From assembly GCA_963729995.1 (NCBI GenBank), contig CAVSPF010000003.1:310001-374000 (forward strand): a DNA stretch of 64,000 bases. The letters run 5' to 3'. The notes under the pieces are model-generated. The model saw only the letters and a list, made by a program, of their open reading frames with translations. It was not told the origin of the DNA and searched no databases. Below are positions 56,032-64,000 of this stretch, in pieces. Source of the DNA: VRUE01 sp963729995. Its GTDB lineage: Bacteria > Actinomycetota > Thermoleophilia > Solirubrobacterales > 70-9. The stretch's first letter is position 1, and the number at the start of each line of letters is the position of its first letter. The position numbers were made by a program, and so were the translations under genes.

Positions 56032-58068
56032 TCACCCGTCGTGTGTGGCGGGAGTCGCCGGGTCGCGCCCGGCGCTCGCCGGCGGCTTCGAAGCGACCTG
56101 CTCGATGAAGACCTCGACCAGCCGGGGGTCGAACTGGGTGCCCGCCGAGCGCTGCAGCTCCTCGAGCGCCTCCTCGCTCGTCATCGCCCGCTCGTAAGCG
56201 CGCTCTGACGTCATCGCGTTGTAGGCGTCGCAGATCAGGATCATGCGCGCCCCCAGGGGAATCTCCTCACCGGCCAGCCCGTCCGGATAGCCGCCACCGT
56301 CCCAATGCTCATGGGTCGAGCGGACGACGGTCGCCACCTCCCGGAGCGCCGGCGCGGCAGCCAGCACCCGTTCGCCGATCAGGGTGTGCTTGCGCATCAG
56401 AGCCCGCTCGGCGTCGGTGAGCGGGCCTTCCTTGTGGAGGATCTCGTCCGGGATCGCCACCTTGCCGATGTCGTGCATCTCCGCGGCCCGGATCAGGACG
56501 TCCAGGTCCTCGGCTTCGAGGTTCAGCGCCCGCCCCAGGGCGGAGGCGAGGCCCGCCACGCCGTCGAGGTGGCGGTTCAACTCGGGCTCGCGCTCCCGGA
56601 GCAGGCCGAGCAGCACGTTGCGCGTCTGGCTCAACACCGAGTCGGCGCGTCGCCCCTTTGCCGTGTACATGCGGCGGTCCGCGAGCCGCAGGGCGTCGGT
56701 TGCGGTTGCGGCCTCGGCGGGCAGTCGCACCATTCCCCAGGAGGCTTCGATCGAGAAGCCGGGGCCCTGCTCGAAAAGGGCCGTCTCGGCCGCTCGGACG
56801 ATCGCATCCGGCGTCGCCTCGCCGATCGAGGCGAGGATGCAGAACTCGTCCCCGCCCAGGCGGTAGGCCTTGCCCCAGGGCTTCATGGCGGTCGCCAGGT
56901 TGGCGGCGAGCCGCTTGAGGAGGCCGTCTCCGGCCGTGTGCCCGAAGCTGTCGTTGTAGGACTTGAAGCCGTTCAGGTCGAAGAGCACCAGGAGGCTCGG
57001 CTCATCCGGCGGGCCCTCGACGGCACGGGTCAGATCGGCCGTCAGACTGCGCCGGTTGGCGAGCCCGGTGAGGGAATCGGTGATTGCCTCCCGCCGGCTG
57101 GAGGCGAGGATTCGGGTGTTCATGCTGAAGGTCGCGGCCAGCCGGGCGAGGACCGCCAGCAACGATGCGACGCCCAGCCCAACGGCGGCGGTGCCGACCG
57201 GGACGAAGCTCGCGACGGCAAGCAGGCCGATGACGACGGTCGCGAAGGCGACCGGCAGGACGATCGAGCCGGCGCCGCGATCTTGGGTTGGCTCCACCGC
57301 CCCGCCTGGAAGCCAGGCCGCCCAGCCAAGCAGGAGGAAGGCCAGGGGCCAGCCTACGCTGGCCGCGTCGAGGGCCGCGGTCGCCTGACCACCGACCGAG
57401 AGATAGACGACGTCCGAGATCCCGAAGAGGACCAGCGCCGCAGCGATCAGCAGCCAGGTTCTCTGCCTGCGCCAGCCGCAGGTCGTGATGGCCGCGGCCA
57501 CGAGGCCGAGCAGCACGAGGTCTGCACACGGGTAGGCGAGGTTGACCGTGTCTCCAAGCGTGCTGCCGCCCAGCGCGTTGAGGACCGGCGGCAAGACCAG
57601 CGCCGCAGCGACGGCCGCGACTGCCAGTGCCACGATCAGGGCGTCGACCCAGGCGAAGGGGCCCACCCGCTTCGCGCGCGCCCTGAGCAGCAGCGCCAGT
57701 GCCAGGTAGCTCGCCGGGTAGAAGGCGAGGAAGAACGCATCGGACGGCGAGGGGACCGGCGCCGGTTCGGCGTAGTAGAGAAAGATCGAGTAGTAGGTCT
57801 GTCCGAGGGCCCACAACAGGAGCCCCACGCCTAGGCTCAGCCAGGCGGCCCTCTCGGTTGGCACGAGGGCGGCTCGCAGGAGAACGGCGCCCGCCGCTCC
57901 GATGACGATGGAGTCGTATCCCCAGCGCCCGAATGCGTCTTGCAGGCCGGCCGACCCGACCGACCCGAACGTGATCACGGCATAGCCCGCGAGCAGAGCT
58001 GCGAGCCCGCCAAGCAGCATGACCACTCCCTTCGCGGGCGGCGATCGGTGCGTGCTCAGCGGCTCCAC
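56032..58068 (-). CDS. Membrane GGDEF / HD-GYP signalling protein
   Basis: A 678-residue protein. Residues 1-320 hold about eight to nine helices, probably a sensor. A GGDEF domain follows (ITDSLTGLANRRSLTADLTR; RLGGDEF at 404-409), then an HD-GYP phosphodiesterase domain (AEMHDIGKVAIPDEIL, H532-D533; HEHWDGGGYPDGLAGEE, GYP at 593-595). Both sites look intact, so it could make and break cyclic-di-GMP; some HD-GYP proteins with GGDEF act as phosphodiesterases only. The GTG start is at 58068. Confidence 0.9.
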   Translation of the reverse strand: MEPLSTHRSPPAKGVVMLLGGLAALLAGYAVITFGSVGSAGLQDAFGRWGYDSIVIGAAGAVLLRAALVPTERAAWLSLGVGLLLWALGQTYYSIFLYYAEPAPVPSPSDAFFLAFYPASYLALALLLRARAKRVGPFAWVDALIVALAVAAVAAALVLPPVLNALGGSTLGDTVNLAYPCADLVLLGLVAAAITTCGWRRQRTWLLIAAALVLFGISDVVYLSVGGQATAALDAASVGWPLAFLLLGWAAWLPGGAVEPTQDRGAGSIVLPVAFATVVIGLLAVASFVPVGTAAVGLGVASLLAVLARLAATFSMNTRILASSRREAITDSLTGLANRRSLTADLTRAVEGPPDEPSLLVLFDLNGFKSYNDSFGHTAGDGLLKRLAANLATAMKPWGKAYRLGGDEFCILASIGEATPDAIVRAAETALFEQGPGFSIEASWGMVRLPAEAATATDALRLADRRMYTAKGRRADSVLSQTRNVLLGLLREREPELNRHLDGVAGLASALGRALNLEAEDLDVLIRAAEMHDIGKVAIPDEILHKEGPLTDAERALMRKHTLIGERVLAAAPALREVATVVRSTHEHWDGGGYPDGLAGEEIPLGARMILICDAYNAMTSERAYERAMTSEEALEELQRSAGTQFDPRLVEVFIEQVASKPPASAGRDPATPATHDG

Positions 58069-58162
58069 GCATTCGCCATCGGCGCAGGAGGCGCGCGGCT
58101 TGAGTTAGGGGGTCACGATCGCGAAGCCCTGGTCCGGGCGGTCGCCGGCTTGGGCGCGGCGC

Positions 58163-59362
58163 TCACCCGTCGCTCTCTCCGGCGGCGGCCGCCAGCTTCG
58201 GGGCGGCGCGGTAGGCGTCGCCAAGGTCCTGCCGCAACCCTTCCAGCAGTTCCACTGCGCGCTTCGCGCCGATCAGGTCGGCGAACTCGAGCGGGCCGAG
58301 CGGCCAGTTGAAGCCGAGGCGCATAGCCGTGTCCATGTCCGCCGCCGAGCCAACCTCCTCTTCCAGGGCGAACGCTGCCTCGTTGGCGACTTGGGCGATC
58401 AGGCGGGGCAGGATCTGCGCGGCGCACGGGTCGATCCGGGCCAGCTCGCCGGGATCGAGCGTCGGCGCCTCGATTCCCAGCTCGGGGTCCGGCTCACGGC
58501 GGCGACCTCCTTCGTAGCTGTAGAAGCCGCGACCGCTCTTGCGACCGAGACGGCCTTCCTCGACCATCCGTTCCTGGATCGGGCGCGGTCGCCAGCGCTC
58601 CGGCTTCCCGCCCTGCTCGAAGAAGGAGCGGGCGACGCTGAGGTTGACGTCGAGCCCGATCAGGTCGAGCAGCTCGAACGGGCCCATCCGGAAGCCGCCG
58701 CCGAGCCGGCAGGCGCGGTCGATCGTCGGGGCGTCGGCGACCCCGTCTTCGAGCATTCGCAGCGACTCCAGGGAGAAGGGACGGGCGAGCCGGTTGGCGA
58801 TGAAGCCGGGGCTGTCCTTGGCGCGAATCGGCGTTCGTCCCATCCGCTCGCCGACCTGCGTGACGGCGTCGAGGGCGTCTGCCGTCGAGTCCTCGGTCGC
58901 GACGACCTCGACAAGCTTCATCAGCTGCGGCGGGTTGAAGAAGTGCATGCCGACAACCCGCTCGGGGTGCGGGGTGTCGGCCGCGATGTCGGTGACCCGC
59001 AGCGAGGAGGTGTTGCTGGCGAGGATCGCGTCCGGCCCGCAGGCTTCGGCCAGCGCCGCGAACAGCTCCCGCTTCAGCTCCAGCATCTCGGGCGCCGCCT
59101 CGACCACGAGGTCGCAGCCGGCGAGGTCGGCGAGGCTCGAGGCCGGTTCGAGCCGGCTCGCGGCGCCATCCGCGTCGGCCTGGCTCCAGCGCTCCCGCTC
59201 GACGCCTTTGACCAGCGCCTCGCGCAACCTCTCGATCCCCCCCGCCAGAGCGTCGGGCAGGGGGTCGTGCAATCTCGTCTCGTAGCCGCCCAGGCAGGCG
59301 AGCTGCGCGATGCCGGCGCCCATCGTGCCGGCGCCGACAACCCCGATCCGCTCGACGCTCAC
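58163..59362 (-). CDS. 3-hydroxyacyl-CoA dehydrogenase
   Basis: A 399-residue NAD-dependent enzyme oxidising 3-hydroxyacyl-CoA. NAD site RIGVVGAGTMGAGIAQLACL; catalytic histidine in GMHFFNPPQLMKLVEVV; SNTSSLRVTDIA and KDSPGFIANRLARPF are typical. The C-terminal dimer domain is repeated (GGGFRMGPFELLDLIGLDVN and LGFNWPLGPLEFADLIGA), so it is a fused two-lobed form. It overlaps the enoyl-CoA hydratase by ATGA-type coupling and belongs to a beta-oxidation-like cluster. Confidence 0.93.
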   Translation of the reverse strand: MSVERIGVVGAGTMGAGIAQLACLGGYETRLHDPLPDALAGGIERLREALVKGVERERWSQADADGAASRLEPASSLADLAGCDLVVEAAPEMLELKRELFAALAEACGPDAILASNTSSLRVTDIAADTPHPERVVGMHFFNPPQLMKLVEVVATEDSTADALDAVTQVGERMGRTPIRAKDSPGFIANRLARPFSLESLRMLEDGVADAPTIDRACRLGGGFRMGPFELLDLIGLDVNLSVARSFFEQGGKPERWRPRPIQERMVEEGRLGRKSGRGFYSYEGGRRREPDPELGIEAPTLDPGELARIDPCAAQILPRLIAQVANEAAFALEEEVGSAADMDTAMRLGFNWPLGPLEFADLIGAKRAVELLEGLRQDLGDAYRAAPKLAAAAGESDG

Positions 59363-60129
59363 CGGCCCTGGAACTTCGGCTCGCGCTTCTCGAGGAAGGC
59401 TCGCATGCCCTCGACCCGGTCCTCGGTGGCCATCGCAAGCTCGTAGAGGCGGCGCTCGTTCTCGAGCCCCGCCGCCAGCGCCGTTTCCTCCGCCACGAGC
59501 ACGGCCTGCTTGGCGAGCCGCGCCGCGATCGGCGGCCGCGCGGCGACCGTCTGCGCCAGCTCCATCGCCTCCTCGAGCCAGCGCCCCTTCGCGGCGATCC
59601 TGTTGACCAGCCCCATCTCCAGCGCCGCGGCGGCGTCGAAGCGACGCCCGGTCAGCACGTACTCCATCGCCCGCTGCTTGCCGAGCACCCGCGCCAGGCG
59701 CTGGGTGCCGCCGCCGCCGGGGATGATCCCCAGGTTGATCTCCGGCTGCCCGAACCTGGCGGTCTCGGAGGCGACGATCATGTCGCAGGCCAGCGCCAGC
59801 TCGCAGCCTCCGCCCAGCGCCCAGCCGGAGACGGCGGCGACGAGCGGCGTCTTCACGGCCGCCACGCGCCGCCAGAAGGAGGCGGCCGGATGATGGAGCG
59901 CCTCGGCGAAGCTGCGCTCACTCAGCGCTTTGATGTCGGCGCCCGCGGCGAAGACCTCGTCGGAGCCGGCGATCACGATGCAGCCCACCTCGGGGTCGGG
60001 GTCGAGTCGCTCCAGCTCCGAGGCGAGCAGCTCCATCACCTCCGGCGAGAGCGCGTTGCGCGCCTCGGGCCTGTTCAGGCGCAGCAGGGCGACGCGCCCG
60101 TCGAGCGAGCTCTCGACCAGCTCGCCCAC
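59359..60129 (-). CDS. Enoyl-CoA hydratase
   Basis: A 256-residue crotonase-fold enzyme. Oxyanion-hole block AVSGWALGGGCELALACDMI and catalytic glutamates in GCELAL and FGQPEINLGIIPGGGGTQRL are intact. ALSPEVMELLASELERLD-type N-terminus (NRPEARNALSPEVME) is typical. It hydrates trans-2-enoyl-CoA, the step before the dehydrogenase encoded next. It starts four bases after the acyl-CoA dehydrogenase stop. Confidence 0.93.
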   Translation of the reverse strand: MGELVESSLDGRVALLRLNRPEARNALSPEVMELLASELERLDPDPEVGCIVIAGSDEVFAAGADIKALSERSFAEALHHPAASFWRRVAAVKTPLVAAVSGWALGGGCELALACDMIVASETARFGQPEINLGIIPGGGGTQRLARVLGKQRAMEYVLTGRRFDAAAALEMGLVNRIAAKGRWLEEAMELAQTVAARPPIAARLAKQAVLVAEETALAAGLENERRLYELAMATEDRVEGMRAFLEKREPKFQGR

Positions 60130-60133
60130 GCGC

Positions 60134-61303
60134 CTACTCCGCCTCCATCGGCGTCATCGCGTTGATCCCCGTCGCGAGCCGCCCGATGATCAGCTTCTGG
60201 ATCTGTGAGGTCCCCTCGTAGAGGGTCGTCACGCGGGCGTCGCGCAGGTAGCGCTCGACCGGGTAGTCGTCGACGTAACCGGCGCCGCCGTGGACCTGGA
60301 TCGCCAGGTTCGCGCACTCGACCGCGGACTCGGTCGCGTACAGCTTTGCCACCGAGGTCTCCATCGTGTTGGGTTTCTTTTCGTCCTTCAGCACGCCCGC
60401 CCGGTAGACCAGCATCCGCGAGGCGTCGCGCTTGAGGATCATGTCGGCGATCATCTCCTGGACCAGCTGGAAGCGGGCCAGCGGGACGCCGAACTGCTTG
60501 CGCTCCGTGGCGTAGGCGACCGAGGCGTCGACGCAGCCGTCGCAGATGCCGACGCAGCCGGCGGCGACGCTGTAGCGGCCGTTGTCGAGGGCGCTCATCG
60601 CCACTTTGAAGCCGTCGCCGATCTCACCCAGCATCGCATCGTCGCCGACCTCGACCTGGTCGAGCGAGAGCTCCGCCGTGTCGGAGGAGCGCAGCCCGAG
60701 CTTGCCGTGGATCTCCTGCGTGGTGAAGCCGTCGCTGGCTGTCGGGACCAGGAAGCAGGCGAGCCCGCGGTGCTTCTTCGCGGGGTCGGTCTGGGCGAAG
60801 ATCAGCGCCACCTCGGAGAAGTTGCCGAGCGAGATCCACATCTTCTGGCCGCTGATCGACCAGCCCGAGTCGGTCTTGGTCGCGCGGGTGCGCAGGTTGG
60901 CGGCGTCGGAGCCGGTGTCGGGCTCGGTCAGGCCGAAGCAGCCGAGCGCCTCACCGGAGCAGAGTCGCGGCAGCCACTTCTGTTTCTGCTCCTCGGTCCC
61001 CCAGCGCTCGATCGAGCCGGCGACCAGCGAGGTCTGCACCGAGACGACCGTGCGAGCGGAGGAGTCCGCGCGGCCGACCTGCTCGACGATCAGCGCGTAG
61101 CCGATGTAGTCGAGGCCGCGGCCGCCGTACTCCTCGGCGACCGGCGCGCCGAGGTAGCCGACCTCGCCCAGCTTGCGCGCCAGCTCGAGGTCGAAGCGGG
61201 CGGCGCGGTCGTTGTCGCGCACCCGCGGCGCGATCTCGCGGTCGGCGAACTCGCGTGCCGTTTCGGAGATCAGCCGCTGCTCGTCGGTCAACTGGAAGTC
61301 CAT
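60134..61303 (-). CDS. Acyl-CoA dehydrogenase
   Basis: A 389-residue FAD enzyme. ALGCFGLTEPDTGSDAANLR and GQKMWISLGNFSEVAL bind flavin and substrate; the catalytic glutamate lies in VTTLYEGTSQIQKLIIGR. QVHGGAGYVDDYPVERYLRD is the subunit contact. It fits short-chain acyl-CoA dehydrogenases. An AGGGGTGAG ribosome site precedes the ATG, and a 16-bp perfect inverted repeat lies upstream. Confidence 0.94.
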   Translation of the reverse strand: MDFQLTDEQRLISETAREFADREIAPRVRDNDRAARFDLELARKLGEVGYLGAPVAEEYGGRGLDYIGYALIVEQVGRADSSARTVVSVQTSLVAGSIERWGTEEQKQKWLPRLCSGEALGCFGLTEPDTGSDAANLRTRATKTDSGWSISGQKMWISLGNFSEVALIFAQTDPAKKHRGLACFLVPTASDGFTTQEIHGKLGLRSSDTAELSLDQVEVGDDAMLGEIGDGFKVAMSALDNGRYSVAAGCVGICDGCVDASVAYATERKQFGVPLARFQLVQEMIADMILKRDASRMLVYRAGVLKDEKKPNTMETSVAKLYATESAVECANLAIQVHGGAGYVDDYPVERYLRDARVTTLYEGTSQIQKLIIGRLATGINAMTPMEAE

Positions 61304-61332
61304 CTCACCCCTGCTTTCTCAGGTCTGTCCTC

Positions 61333-61375
61333 CTGCATCGAATTCGCCCTCTGGCAGGTGGCGAATTCGATGCAG
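61333..61375. terminator. 16-bp perfect inverted repeat between aminotransferase and acyl-CoA dehydrogenase genes
   Basis: CTGCATCGAATTCGCC, 11-base spacer, GGCGAATTCGATGCAG. It lies in the 85-base gap after the minus-strand aminotransferase and before the acyl-CoA dehydrogenase. There is no T-run, so a terminator without U-tract or an operator (GAATTC core) are both possible. Confidence 0.5.
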
Positions 61376-61388
61376 TCCGGGTTTCTGT

Positions 61389-62183
61389 TCACGGAAGTTC
61401 GCGTCCCAGCGTGGCGGCGAACGCCTCCTGCGCTTCGCGGGTGCGGGGGCCGGGCGTCTGGGGAAGCTCGTTGCCGTCGATCGCGGCAACCGCCTGGATC
61501 TCACGGGTCGTCGAGGCGAGGAAGGCCTCGTGCGCGGCGCGCAGGTCGGCAACCGGCCAGGCGCCCTCCTCGACGTGCAGCGCCTTGACGAGGCGGTCGC
61601 GCGTGATCGACTCCAGCACGCCGTTGTCGAGTGCGGGGGTGCGCAGCGCACCCTGCGGGGAGACCCAGAAGATCGAGGACGTCGGCGGCTCCAGCACGGT
61701 GCCGTCTGGCTGCACGAGGACGGCCTCGTCTGCGCCCTGCGCCTGAGCGAGCCGGGTGGCCTGCATGTTGGCGGCGTAGGAGAGTGACTTGACGCCGTTG
61801 AGGACCACGCTGGGGCTGTAGGTGACGGTGGCGAGGCGCAGCGTCTCGGCGTGGTCCGGTAGCGGCTCGGTCGCCGCGATGCGCCGCCCGCCGCGGGTGA
61901 CGATCAGGCGCAGCTGTCCATCGATCTCGCCAGCCGCCGCGAGGAGGGCATCGATCTCGTCCTCCAGCGCGGCGCGGTCGAAGCCGAGCTGGATCGCAGC
62001 GGAGGAGCGGTCGAGGCGGTCGAGGTGGTCGGCGAGCGCGAACGCGCGCCCCGCGTAAAGGCGGATCACCTCGAAGGCGCCGTCGCCGCGGTAGAGGCCG
62101 TCGTCGCGGAGGGGGATGATTGCTTCGCGGGTGGGGGTGATTCGCCCGTCGACGCTGGCCAACTCCGTAACCGTCGTTGTCAT
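61389..62183 (-). CDS. Class IV PLP aminotransferase/lyase
   Basis: A 264-residue fold-type IV PLP enzyme (branched-chain aminotransferase or aminodeoxychorismate lyase group). The PLP lysine is likely in NGVKSLSYAANMQATRLAQ; EAVLVQPDGTVLEPPTSSIF and LDNGVLESITRD are family blocks. The start GDGAFEVIRLYAGRAF is shared by both groups, so the exact reaction is open. TAGCCT lies nine bases before the ATG. Confidence 0.85.
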   Translation of the reverse strand: MTTTVTELASVDGRITPTREAIIPLRDDGLYRGDGAFEVIRLYAGRAFALADHLDRLDRSSAAIQLGFDRAALEDEIDALLAAAGEIDGQLRLIVTRGGRRIAATEPLPDHAETLRLATVTYSPSVVLNGVKSLSYAANMQATRLAQAQGADEAVLVQPDGTVLEPPTSSIFWVSPQGALRTPALDNGVLESITRDRLVKALHVEEGAWPVADLRAAHEAFLASTTREIQAVAAIDGNELPQTPGPRTREAQEAFAATLGRELP

Positions 62184-62192
62184 CGCCGCGCG

Positions 62193-62198
62193 AGGCTA
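62193..62198 (-). promoter_or_regulatory. Putative -10 box (TAGCCT) for the class IV aminotransferase
   Basis: TAGCCT on the minus strand ends nine bases before the ATG at 62183, another short-leader arrangement. Confidence 0.35.
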
Positions 62199-62276
62199 CC
62201 GGTCTATCCCCCACGGGGGCGTGCCGTTGGTTAAGGACCTATATGGACCGCTAACCAGCGGCACGTCAGGCCGCGG

Positions 62277-63476
62277 CTACGGCGCCTCGAACACCGTTGC
62301 CAGGCCCTGGCCGACGCCGACGCAGAGGGTCGCGATGCCGTAGCGGCCACCGCGGCGGCGCAGCTCGTGCGCCAGCGTCGTCGTGAGGCGGGCGCCCGAG
62401 CAGCCGAGCGGGTGGCCGAGCGCGATTGCGCCGCCGTTGACGTTGACGCGCTCCTCGTCGATTCCCAGCTTGCGAACACAGGCGAGCGCCTGCGAGGCGA
62501 AGGCCTCGTTCAGCTCGATCAGGTCGATGTCGTCGAGGCTGAGCCCGGCCGCGGCAAGGGCGCGCGGCACGGCCTCGGAGGGGGCGATGCCCATGTAAGC
62601 GGGATCGACCCCGGCGACGCCGAAGGAGACGATCCGGCCGAGCGGCTCGGCGCCGAGCCGCTCCACGCCGGCCTCCGATGCGATCAGCGTGCAGGCGGCG
62701 CCGTCGTTGAGCGTCGAGGAGTTGCCGGCGGTCACCGTGCCGCCCTCGCGGAAGACCGGCCGCAGGCGAGCCAGCTTCTCCGCCGAGGTGTCGGGGCGCG
62801 GGCCCTCGTCGGCGCTCACCGTGACCGTCTCGCGCCCCTGCGGGGCGTCGATCGGGGCGATCTCCTCCGCGAACAGCCCTCCCTCTGCGGCAGCCACAGC
62901 CCGGCGGTGGCTGCGCAGCGCAAAGGCGTCCTGGTCCTCGCGGCTCACCCCGTAGCGTTCGGCGACGTTCTCGCCGGTCTCGCCCATCGACTCGGTGGAG
63001 ACGCCCAGCTCGGCCATGCGTGGGTTGATGAGGCGCCAGCCCAGCGTTGTGTCATGCATCGTCTGCTCGCCCCGCGGCAGGCCGCGTTCCGGCTTGGCGA
63101 CCACCCAGGGCGCCCGGCTCATCGACTCGACGCCGCCCGCCAGGTAGTAGTCGCCCTCGCCGAGCTTGACCGCGCGGGCCGCGGCGTTGACCGCCTCCAG
63201 CCCGGACGCGCAGAGCCGGTTGATGGTTGCCCCCGGCACGCTTGCCGGCAGGCCCGCCAGCAGCGCCGACATCCGCGCCACGTCGCGGTTGTCCTCGCCC
63301 GCCTGGTTGGCTGCGCCGAGGTAGACATCGGTGATCCGCTCGGGATCGACGCCGGTTCGCTCCACCGTGGCGCGGATGACGTGGGCCGCAAGGTCATCCG
63401 GGCGCACGCCGGAAAGCGCGCCACGGTAGGCGCCCATCGGGGTGCGGATCGCGTCGACGAGGTAAGCCTCAGCCAT
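62277..63476 (-). CDS. Acetyl-CoA acetyltransferase (thiolase)
   Basis: A 399-residue thiolase. Nucleophile cysteine in INRLCASGLEAVNAAARAVK, NEAFASQALACVRKLG and the C-terminal GGAIALGHPLGCSGARLTTT with the second cysteine are all present. It begins EAYLVDAIRTPMGAYRGALS. It joins or splits acyl-CoA units, completing the beta-oxidation-like set with the three genes at 58163-61303, though it has its own possible -10 box (TACGGT, 63485-63490). Confidence 0.95.
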   Translation of the reverse strand: MAEAYLVDAIRTPMGAYRGALSGVRPDDLAAHVIRATVERTGVDPERITDVYLGAANQAGEDNRDVARMSALLAGLPASVPGATINRLCASGLEAVNAAARAVKLGEGDYYLAGGVESMSRAPWVVAKPERGLPRGEQTMHDTTLGWRLINPRMAELGVSTESMGETGENVAERYGVSREDQDAFALRSHRRAVAAAEGGLFAEEIAPIDAPQGRETVTVSADEGPRPDTSAEKLARLRPVFREGGTVTAGNSSTLNDGAACTLIASEAGVERLGAEPLGRIVSFGVAGVDPAYMGIAPSEAVPRALAAAGLSLDDIDLIELNEAFASQALACVRKLGIDEERVNVNGGAIALGHPLGCSGARLTTTLAHELRRRGGRYGIATLCVGVGQGLATVFEAP

Positions 63477-63500
63477 CGGCTGGAACCGTATCCTTGTTAC

Positions 63501-63794
63501 GTGGCTTTCGTCTTGGCAACGGTCGTCATGGTGCTGTTCATGGTCGGGGTGCTGGTCGTGGTCGGCCACTTCTATCCGGGCAGCAGCACGGACCTCCTCG
63601 ACTGGAAGCCGACCCGCTCTCCGGAAGTCGAGGCACAGAACGAAATCGACGATGTGCGGCAGATGGTGGAGGCCCAGAACGCGATGCGCCGCCGCCGCGG
63701 CGCCCCGGAGATCGACGAGGGCAAGCTGCGCGCGGAGGTCGAAGAAGAGGAACTGGAGCGCCTGCGCCGCCGCAAGCCGTTCGAGGCGACGTAG
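63501..63794 (+). CDS. Small membrane protein with charged coiled tail
   Basis: A 97-residue protein: one N-terminal helix (FVLATVVMVLFMVGVLVVVG), then a charged helical tail (VEAQNEIDDVRQMVEAQNAM; LRAEVEEEELERLRRRKPF). It starts at GTG 63501, divergent from the thiolase. No family is recognised. Confidence 0.6.
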   Translation: MAFVLATVVMVLFMVGVLVVVGHFYPGSSTDLLDWKPTRSPEVEAQNEIDDVRQMVEAQNAMRRRRGAPEIDEGKLRAEVEEEELERLRRRKPFEAT

Positions 63795-63809
63795 GCGAGG
63801 GCGGCTGGC

Positions 63810-64000
63810 GTGGCGCGAGCACTGATAGTCGGCTGCGGCTGCCGTGGGCGGTCGCTGGGGGAGCGGCTGCTCGCCGCGGGCTGGGAGGTGCGCGGGACCA
63901 GCCGGCGCGAGGAGGGACTGGCGGCGATCGAGGCGGCTGGGATCGAGCCCGCTCTCGCTGACCCCGATCGCCCCGGCACCCTGCTCGACCTGATCGATGG
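63810..64000 (+). CDS. NAD(P)-binding Rossmann-fold protein, N-terminal fragment
   Basis: The gene runs off the window. The 63 visible residues begin ARALIVGCGCRGRSLGERLL, a nucleotide-binding GxGxxG-like turn, then WEVRGTSRREEGLAAIEAAG, which fits atypical SDR or epimerase-like (YeeZ-type) proteins. The GTG at 63810 lies 16 bases after the preceding stop, so the two genes may be co-transcribed. Confidence 0.6.
   Translation, partial: MARALIVGCGCRGRSLGERLLAAGWEVRGTSRREEGLAAIEAAGIEPALADPDRPGTLLDLID

Noticed and set aside
1..64000. CRISPR arrays, tRNA or rRNA genes
   Set aside because: No regularly spaced short repeats and no cloverleaf with a conserved T-loop or rRNA-like sequence were found by eye.
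1..64000. Prophage, integrase, transposase or conjugative genes
   Set aside because: All recognisable genes are housekeeping, metabolic or respiratory; repeats present carry no transposase.

Overview
The window is high-GC, tightly packed bacterial chromosome. GC-rich codons, many GTG and TTG starts, stop/start overlaps of the ATGA or GTGA type, and markers such as GuaB3, DrrA-type ABC transporters, roadblock-like proteins and the overall gene set suggest an actinobacterium, most likely class Thermoleophilia (Solirubrobacterales-like). That placement is inferred from gene content, not from a phylogeny. I see no rRNA, tRNA, CRISPR array, prophage or transposase.

Layout: 1-816 holds the end of a cysteine synthase, a JAMM peptidase and a DUF2007 protein. 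813-8815 (minus) holds a degenerate peptidase-like protein, DUF1802, hydantoinase subunits HyuB and HyuA, NadB, a coiled-coil protein and a glycosyltransferase. 8956-16716 (mostly plus) holds a Flp-type pilin, RNase PH, RdgB, a CDF transporter, TldD/TldE, HU, PyrF and a LysM protein. 16855-24810 holds a PfkB kinase, GuaB3-GuaA, a GxGD-like membrane protein, a truncated ZIP transporter, L13-S9 and GlmM. 24839-33647 holds GlmS, a DUF3352 lipoprotein, AcpS, NnrE/D, a CBS protein, alanine racemase, a CCA/poly(A) polymerase-like enzyme and IF-1. 33727-39049 (minus) holds a glycoside hydrolase, a three-gene ABC exporter and an amidase with a small partner.

41659-52665 is a respiratory region. A plus-strand operon encodes a normal, A2-type cytochrome c oxidase (subunits II, I and III) with a universal-stress-like gene inside it. 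Heme A synthase, a diheme cytochrome c lipoprotein and heme O synthase follow. A second, minus-strand subunit II/subunit I pair is full length and well preserved, yet it has lost every CuB ligand, the heme a3 ligand, one heme a ligand and the CuA cysteines and histidine. This metal-site-less oxidase-like pair is the most striking content of the window.

52743-64000 holds a PAP2-type phosphatase, a flippase-like protein, thioredoxin reductase, a GGDEF/HD-GYP protein and a beta-oxidation-like cluster (3-hydroxyacyl-CoA dehydrogenase, enoyl-CoA hydratase, acyl-CoA dehydrogenase, class IV aminotransferase, thiolase).

Three repeat families stand out. An 86-bp palindromic element (84/86 identical between copies) is inserted in frame near the N-termini of both GuaA and ribosomal protein S9. 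A 105-bp dispersed repeat lies just after infA and after ctaE. A 126-bp branched inverted repeat follows acpS. Many genes have a TANNNT box 6-12 bases before the start codon, suggesting leaderless or nearly leaderless transcripts.
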